In this document: positions 6,575 through 10,961 of the stretch, piece by piece
How positions within the stretch are numbered: position 1 is the stretch's first letter
Layout: each line of letters opens with the position of its first letter
DNA from: DASYUM01 sp036001225
Lineage (GTDB): Bacteria; Methylomirabilota; Methylomirabilia; Rokubacteriales; DASRDR01
Reading direction: 5' to 3'
NCBI GenBank assembly: GCA_036001225.1
Contig: DASYUM010000252.1
Location: 1-10,961 of the forward strand
DNA: 10,961 nt
Translations under genes and position numbers: made by a program
The notes under the pieces: generated by a model
What the model saw: the letters and a program-made list of their open reading frames with translations, nothing else
Told to the model about the DNA's origin: nothing
Databases searched by the model: none

Positions 6575-7983
6575 GACGGATCGTCGCGGCCGCCGTGCTG
6601 GGCCTCGTGCTCGCGGGCTGCACGCTGGGCCCGGACTACCGGCGACCGAGCGTCCCCACCCCCGGGACCTGGCGGGACGGCACGCCACCCGCGGATGCCG
6701 GCTCGCTCGCCGACCTGCCCTGGTGGCAGCTCTTCCAGGACGACGAGCTGCGGGAACTCGTCCGGATCGCGGTCGAAGAGAACAAGGATCTCCGGATCGC
6801 GGTCACGCGGGTCGACCAGGCCCGGGCCCAGCTCGGGATCACGCGGGCGGCCCAGCTCCCGCAGGTGGACGCCGGCGCCAGCGCGACCACCAACCGCAGA
6901 TCGGATACCGTGCGACCCCGGGGACAGGGCGGGGAGTTCGGCCTCCTGTCCACGACGGCCGACCTGTCCTTCGAGATCGACATCTGGGGGCGGCTGCGGC
7001 GGGCCAGCGAGGCCGCCCGCGCCGAGCTCCTGGCCAGCGAGGAGGCCCGGCGGGCGGTGGTGATGACCCTCGTCAGTGACGTCGCCGCCGCCTACCTCCA
7101 GCTCCGCGAGCTCGATCTCGAGCTCGAGACGACCCGGCGGAACGTCGCCTCCCGCCGGCAGTCGCTCCAGCTCGTCCGGGACCGCTTCGAGGGCGGCCTG
7201 AGCTCCGCGCTCGACCTGCGTCAGGCCGAGGCGGAGCTCGCGAGCACCGCCGCCCAGATGCCGGACCTCGAGCGGCAGATCGCCCAGATCGAGAACCAGC
7301 TCAGCATCCTGCTCGGCCGCAATCCGGGCGGGATCAGCCGGGGCCGGCCCCTCACCGGGCAAACCTTCCCGCCCACCGTCCCGGCCGGTCTGCCGTCGGC
7401 GCTCCTCGAGCGGCGTCCCGACATCCGGCAGGCCGAGGAGACGCTGGTCGCCGCCAACGCGCGGATCGGGGTGGCGAGGGCGGCGTTCTTCCCGCAGATC
7501 AGCCTGACCGGCTTCTTCGGCGTCGAGAGCGTGGCGCTCTCCGACCTCTTCACCGGCCCCTCGCGCATCTGGCAGTTCGGACCCAGCGTGACGCTCCCGA
7601 TCTTCCACGGCGGGCGCAACCGGGCGAACCTTCAGCTGGCCGAGGCCCAGCAGCGGGAAGCACTGATCCGCTACGAGCAGAGCATCCAGCAAGCCTTCCG
7701 CGAGGTGGAAGATGCGCTGGTCACCCACGAGAAGGCCCGGGAGGCGCTGGCCGAGCAGGACGCGGCGGTCCGGGCCTCGCGGGAAGCGCTCACCATCGCC
7801 GGCCTGCGCTACTCGAGCGGGCTCACGAGCTACCTGAACGTCCTGGACGCGCAGCGAACGCTGCTGGCGGCGGAGCTCGCCCAGAGCCGGACGCTCGGCG
7901 CGCAGCTCGTGGCCGTGGTCCAGCTCTACAAGGCGCTCGGGGGCGGCTGGACGCCGGACGGCAGCCCGGCGCGGGTCCCGTAG
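6571..7983 (+). CDS. RND efflux outer-membrane channel lipoprotein, NodT/OprM family
   Basis: This 470-residue protein forms the trimeric outer-membrane tunnel of the efflux system. A short signal ends in lipobox LAGC with lipidated Cys17, followed by the family hallmark TLGPDYRRP. Two outer-membrane-efflux repeats are visible. The first runs from about 54 to 245 (WWQLFQDDEL, then FEIDIWGRLRRA at 135-146). The second runs from about 273 to 455 (LLERRPDIRQAEE at 278-290, FFPQISLTGFFG at 306-317, FREVEDAL at 376-383, YLNVLDAQRTLL at 421-432). The start codon overlaps the pump stop as ATGA, and GGTGGGGA sits 6 bases upstream, so translation is probably coupled. Having its own channel gene makes this operon self-sufficient, unlike acrAB, which borrows TolC. 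The adaptor, pump and channel genes appear intact. Confidence 0.96.
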   Translation: MRRIVAAAVLGLVLAGCTLGPDYRRPSVPTPGTWRDGTPPADAGSLADLPWWQLFQDDELRELVRIAVEENKDLRIAVTRVDQARAQLGITRAAQLPQVDAGASATTNRRSDTVRPRGQGGEFGLLSTTADLSFEIDIWGRLRRASEAARAELLASEEARRAVVMTLVSDVAAAYLQLRELDLELETTRRNVASRRQSLQLVRDRFEGGLSSALDLRQAEAELASTAAQMPDLERQIAQIENQLSILLGRNPGGISRGRPLTGQTFPPTVPAGLPSALLERRPDIRQAEETLVAANARIGVARAAFFPQISLTGFFGVESVALSDLFTGPSRIWQFGPSVTLPIFHGGRNRANLQLAEAQQREALIRYEQSIQQAFREVEDALVTHEKAREALAEQDAAVRASREALTIAGLRYSSGLTSYLNVLDAQRTLLAAELAQSRTLGAQLVAVVQLYKALGGGWTPDGSPARVP

Positions 7984-7995
7984 CCGGACTCGGCT
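7982..7995. terminator. Small hairpin at the convergent junction, possible bidirectional terminator
   Basis: AGCCG (7982-7986) pairs exactly with CGGCT (7991-7995) around a GACT loop. It starts in the stop codon of the channel gene and ends 4 bases before the end of the convergent amidohydrolase gene. The stem is only 5 bp and lacks a real T-run on either strand, so terminator function is tentative; position is the main argument. Confidence 0.3.
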
Positions 7996-7999
7996 CCTC

Positions 8000-9139
8000 T
8001 CACATCAGCCCGTAGAACTTGCCGGCGTTCTCGCACGTGATCTTGTGCGCGACGTCGGCCGGCAGGTGGCCGAACTGCTCCTCGATGTAGCGCGAGGACT
8101 CGGGCCACACGCCGTCGCCGTGCGGGTAGTCGGAGCCCCACATCAGGGTCTCGACGCCGATGTCCTCGATCAGCTTGGTGCCGATGGGGTCGAACTGGAA
8201 GGTGGCCTTGCACTGCCGGCGCCAGTAGTCGCTCGGCTTCATCTTGAGCCCGAGGTCGCGGAAGCGGTCCTCCCACTCGAAGTCCATCCGGTCCAGCGCA
8301 TAGGGCAGCCAGCCGATGCCGCTCTCGCCGAAGGAGATGCGCAGGTTCGGGTACCGCTCGAGGACGCCGGCGCCGATGACGGCGGCCACGATGTTGACGA
8401 GGTTCATCTGGAAGCCGGACACGACGGTGAACAGGGCCGCCCGGCGGGTGAGGCCCGTCTGCTGGGCGACCTTGTCCGGCGGCAGCGAGGGGAAGGTGTG
8501 GAAGTGCAGGGGCAAGCCGGTGTCGTTCACGGCCTTCCAGAGCGGCTCCCAGACCGGATGCCACATCGGCTCCATGTCCCACGAACAGGACAGCTCCATG
8601 CCCCGCAGCCCGCGGGGGGCGACCCGATAGAGCTCCTTGACGGCGGCGTCGATGTCGCCGTAGGGGAGGCAGGCGAGGCCGATGTAGCGATCGGGCTGGT
8701 GGCGGCAGAAGTCGGCGAGCCAGTCGTTGTAGATGCGGAACATCTCGGCGGCCGCTTCGTGGTCGCCGAGCCGGGTGGCCGCGCCCAGGATGCCGAAGAT
8801 CACCTCGGCCTGCACGCCATCGCGGTCCATGTCCTGGAGCCGCCGCGCGGGGTCGGTGGGGCGGCGGATGCCCTTCTTGCCGTCCTCGTAGAGGCCGGTG
8901 GCCGCCATCACGTCCACCCGATGGTGCTGCCCCGGCACGTACTTCTGCCCGGACGGTCCCACCCCGCACACCAGCCCGAATGACCGCCCGTTCTTGGCGG
9001 TCCAGTGGGGGCCGTCCGGCCCCTCGGCGACGTACGGCATGCGATCCTTCATGGCCGCCGACGCGTTGGCCGTGAAGAGATCGGGGGGCAGCCAGGGCAG
9101 GTCGATGTGGCAGTCGGCGGAGATCCGGGTGTACCGCAT
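8000..9139 (-). CDS. Amidohydrolase-2 family (TIM-barrel) metal-dependent hydrolase or decarboxylase
   Basis: The 379-residue length and layout fit the COG2159/PF04909 group, which includes ACMSD-type decarboxylases and diverse hydrolases acting on aromatic-derived acids. The N-terminus ISADCHIDLPWLP carries the metal motif as Asp9-Cys-His11-Ile-Asp13; the second position, His in ACMSD, is Asp here. HFH at 212-214 supplies the strand-5 type histidine ligand, SFGESGIGWLP at 269-279 is a family signature, and GSDYPHGDG at 335-343 supplies the catalytic/metal Asp337. The ATG at 9139 is preceded 4 bases upstream by GGGAGGAG. It is last in a leftward set of three genes, 27 bases after the ketopantoate-reductase-like gene. 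The protein has no signal peptide and is probably cytoplasmic. The reaction (hydrolysis or decarboxylation) and substrate are unknown. Confidence 0.9.
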   Translation of the reverse strand: MRYTRISADCHIDLPWLPPDLFTANASAAMKDRMPYVAEGPDGPHWTAKNGRSFGLVCGVGPSGQKYVPGQHHRVDVMAATGLYEDGKKGIRRPTDPARRLQDMDRDGVQAEVIFGILGAATRLGDHEAAAEMFRIYNDWLADFCRHQPDRYIGLACLPYGDIDAAVKELYRVAPRGLRGMELSCSWDMEPMWHPVWEPLWKAVNDTGLPLHFHTFPSLPPDKVAQQTGLTRRAALFTVVSGFQMNLVNIVAAVIGAGVLERYPNLRISFGESGIGWLPYALDRMDFEWEDRFRDLGLKMKPSDYWRRQCKATFQFDPIGTKLIEDIGVETLMWGSDYPHGDGVWPESSRYIEEQFGHLPADVAHKITCENAGKFYGLM

Positions 9140-9143
9140 GGGG

Positions 9144-9151
9144 CTCCTCCC
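9144..9151 (-). promoter_or_regulatory. Ribosome binding site of the amidohydrolase gene
   Basis: On the minus strand GGGAGGAG lies 4 bases before the ATG at 9139. It falls inside the 27-base gap after the upstream gene and confirms the chosen start. Confidence 0.75.
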
Positions 9152-9166
9152 TCGGCGGCGCGGCGG

Positions 9167-10276
9167 CTACGGCAGACCAGCGCGGCGCAGCACCAGCGCG
9201 ATGTTCGCCGGCTCGGGTCGACGGAGGCCCGCCTCGACCTCGTGCATCACGTCGACCACCGCGGCCGAGACCGGGGTGGGCACGCCGCGCTGGCCTCCCT
9301 GCGCCACCACGTACCCGGTCATGAGGTCGATCTCGGTGGATCGGCCCTTGGCGATGTCCTGGGCCATCGAGGCACGCCAGTTACGCCGGCTGGCGGACCC
9401 GAACGGCGCGCCGCAGGACGTCGCGGGGCTGGGGCCCCGCCGTCCGAGGTGCGCGAACCCAGAGATCAGCATCCGATCGAGCGCCTCCCAGGTCGGGGCC
9501 CGGCCGGCGTCGGCCCACTCCTCGGCGGCGGCCCCGTTGAACCTGGGAATGCGGTACCCGAGGGCGAGGCCGACCCGCGCCGATTCGGCCGCCAGGTGGA
9601 TCGTGACGGTGCGGCCCACCTCGCTGGAGAGCACGTCGAGCGAGCCGAGCCCGGACATCGCCTGGACGGGATTGCCCATGGCGTTGGCACAGAGCTTCGA
9701 CCAGCGCTCGCCCCAGAGGTTGTCGGTGACGAGCGCGCCGTCGATCGTCGAGAGCATCTCGGCCAGCACGGTGGCCCGCGCCGTGGTCCGGCCGTCGTGC
9801 TCGCCGACGCGGAAGACGTCGTGACCCCGGTTCTGGCCCTTCTCCATGCCGCGCTCGACCTGACCGGGCTTCCAGACGGCGACGCCGATCTTGGACATGA
9901 TGAGCCCGACCGCGCGCGAGGCGCCCGCGAGCGACGCCACCACCGGGTCGGGCCAGCAGTTCTGAGCGGCCACCACGCAGCCGTCGGCCGCCAGGTGCCG
10001 GAGGGCGAGCTGGGTGGCCCAGGCCGTGTCGTAGGCCTTCATCGCCACGAAGGCGATCTCGAAATCGCGCGGCAAGCCGGCGGCCTCGTTCAGGTGGACC
10101 GCCCGGGGCCGCGCCTGGAACGGATCGTGAGGACCGGTCACCGCGATGCCGTGCTGGCGGACGACCTCGACCTGCTCGGCCCACGGGTCCACCAGCGTGA
10201 CGTCGTGGCCGGCCCGGGCCAGGAACGCGCCGAGGTAGCTCCCGATGGCGCCGGCGCCCACGAAGAAGATCTTCAT
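9167..10276 (-). CDS. Ketopantoate reductase (ApbA/PanE) family NAD(P)H-dependent dehydrogenase
   Basis: Proteins of this family reduce 2-oxo acids such as 2-dehydropantoate with NADPH. The 369-residue product has a Rossmann N-terminus with GAGAIG at 7-12 (MKIFFVGAGAIGSYLG), FVAMKAYDT at 76-84, and a helical C-terminal domain. WSKLCANAMGNPVQA at 192-206 places Lys194 at the catalytic lysine position. SMAQDIAKGRSTEID at 303-317 places Glu315 at the conserved acid, so the active site looks complete. It is longer than the roughly 300-residue PanE, partly through a Gly/Pro/Ser/Arg-rich stretch at about 276-300. The ATG at 10276 overlaps the stop of the upstream oxidoreductase as ATGA, implying coupled translation; no strong separate ribosome site is seen. 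The catabolic-looking neighbours argue against a pantothenate-synthesis role, and no other pan gene is nearby, so I give no symbol. The open frame continues upstream of this start, but that is inside the neighbouring gene. Confidence 0.88.
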   Translation of the reverse strand: MKIFFVGAGAIGSYLGAFLARAGHDVTLVDPWAEQVEVVRQHGIAVTGPHDPFQARPRAVHLNEAAGLPRDFEIAFVAMKAYDTAWATQLALRHLAADGCVVAAQNCWPDPVVASLAGASRAVGLIMSKIGVAVWKPGQVERGMEKGQNRGHDVFRVGEHDGRTTARATVLAEMLSTIDGALVTDNLWGERWSKLCANAMGNPVQAMSGLGSLDVLSSEVGRTVTIHLAAESARVGLALGYRIPRFNGAAAEEWADAGRAPTWEALDRMLISGFAHLGRRGPSPATSCGAPFGSASRRNWRASMAQDIAKGRSTEIDLMTGYVVAQGGQRGVPTPVSAAVVDVMHEVEAGLRRPEPANIALVLRRAGLP

Positions 10277-10961
10277 GCCGGCCTGGCCGCCCGGACGAGC
10301 CCCAGGTTCTCCTCGACCGTGTCCCGGGCGGTGATGGCCCGCACGACGATCTCGTCGACGACGCCCTGCCACCGCGCGAGCGCCGGCCCCACGGCCTCCG
10401 GGGTCGGGGCGGCGATGCCGGTGTCCACCGGCTTCACGCCCATGCGCGCGAAGTGGTCGGCGTAGGCCGGGATCTTCGCGTACCGCGCCGCCTCGTCGGC
10501 CAGCCGGTCGCCGGCAGCCGAGCCGATCGCCACCCGGACGTAGGCGCAGAGTTTGGGTGCCGGGCGATGCGCCCCGGCCGCGCCCGCCCGCACGAGGTCG
10601 GCCGAGCGCCGCGCGTACTCGGGGGTGAGCCAGTTGAAGAGCACGCCATCGGCGACCTCGCCGGCCAGCTGGCACATCCGGGGACCGAGCGCTGCCACCA
10701 CCAGCCGGGTCTCGAGCTGAGCCCGCAGCTCGGCGATCCCGGCCCGGACGCGGGCGAGCGCGCCCGGGTTCGGGCTGCCCACACCCAGCAGAAGGCGGGG
10801 GAGGGGCAGGGCGTGGGCGCGCACGCCCTGCGCGATGCTCTCGGGTCCCCGCGTGGGGAGCGGAATCACGCCGATTCCCAGCTCGATCCGCCGGGTCTCC
10901 CGGGCGGCCTCCGCGAGGGCCGCCAGCCCGTCGGTGGAGCCGGGATGGTTCACCCAGAACG
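10273..10961 (-). CDS. Luciferase-like monooxygenase (LLM) family, probably F420-dependent oxidoreductase (5' cut by window edge)
   Basis: About 228 C-terminal residues are visible; the frame is open through the right edge, so the start lies outside. A GTG at 10953 is internal, because the codons before it (Phe-Trp) continue a typical LLM strand. TIM-barrel signatures are the segment TRRIELGIGVIPLPTR, then LPRLLLGVGS, then the characteristic ALGPRMCQLAGEVADG followed by VLFNWLTPEYARRS. This last motif is typical of actinobacterial and soil-bacterial F420- or FMN-dependent LLM proteins such as methylene-tetrahydromethanopterin reductase-like enzymes. The family transfers hydride to or from, or oxygenates, diverse substrates in the cytoplasm. 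It is first in the visible leftward operon and overlaps the ketopantoate-reductase-like gene by 4 bases. Whether it uses F420 or FMN cannot be decided from the visible part. Confidence 0.85.
   Translation of the reverse strand, partial: FWVNHPGSTDGLAALAEAARETRRIELGIGVIPLPTRGPESIAQGVRAHALPLPRLLLGVGSPNPGALARVRAGIAELRAQLETRLVVAALGPRMCQLAGEVADGVLFNWLTPEYARRSADLVRAGAAGAHRPAPKLCAYVRVAIGSAAGDRLADEAARYAKIPAYADHFARMGVKPVDTGIAAPTPEAVGPALARWQGVVDEIVVRAITARDTVEENLGLVRAARPA

Noticed and set aside
2744..6688. A 1314-codon open frame on the minus strand opposite the pump gene
   Set aside because: Its product is Arg/Gly/Asp/His/Glu-rich low-complexity sequence with no family motif. It mirrors the pump's codon positions, as expected from extreme third-position GC, and the sense gene is unmistakable.
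8045..8983. Plus-strand 312-codon frame opposite the amidohydrolase
   Set aside because: Val/Gly/Asp/His-rich shadow without motifs; the amidohydrolase motifs on the other strand are clear.
9005..10465. Plus-strand 486-codon frame opposite the ketopantoate-reductase-like gene
   Set aside because: Shadow composition rich in Arg/Gly/His, no recognisable domain, and the minus-strand genes show clear motifs.

Overview
The window is very GC-rich (by eye around 70%), densely coding, and has strong third-position G/C bias, so long spurious open frames run opposite the real genes. I see no mobile element, RNA gene or CRISPR array. The gene mix (an isoquinoline-oxidoreductase-type molybdenum hydroxylase, an RND efflux operon, and an amidohydrolase / ketopantoate-reductase-like / luciferase-like oxidoreductase cluster) fits a soil or sediment bacterium of the Rokubacteria/Methylomirabilota, deltaproteobacterial or similar high-GC Gram-negative type. 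That placement is inference from gene content and style. The lipoprotein adaptor and outer-membrane channel do show a Gram-negative cell envelope.

Region 1 (1-1783, + strand): the 3' half of an IorB-type molybdopterin hydroxylase large subunit runs in from the left edge. It is followed 14 bases later by a small exported diheme c-type protein of the kind often annotated as an 'isoquinoline 1-oxidoreductase subunit'. Together they look like the end of a periplasmic oxidation operon in which the hydroxylase passes electrons to the cytochrome.

Region 2 (1784-2111): a 328-base non-coding gap with two imperfect hairpins, one just past the cytochrome gene and one just ahead of the efflux operon.

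Region 3 (2112-7983, + strand): a complete tripartite RND efflux operon. It encodes a lipoprotein periplasmic adaptor, a 1054-residue HAE1-type inner-membrane pump with the proton-relay Asp-Asp/Lys/Arg set intact, and a NodT/OprM-type outer-membrane channel lipoprotein. The genes are 5 bases apart and then overlapping by ATGA, so the three parts are probably made together. No regulator gene lies in the window.

Region 4 (8000-10961, - strand): three genes read leftward, convergent with the efflux operon (16-base gap). In transcription order they are a luciferase-like (probably F420-dependent) oxidoreductase cut by the right edge, a ketopantoate-reductase-family dehydrogenase overlapping it by ATGA, and an amidohydrolase-2 family metal hydrolase. 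The tight packing suggests one catabolic operon; its substrate cannot be read from the sequence. I did not find an obviously novel system. The most open questions are the substrate of the leftward operon and the role of the diheme partner.
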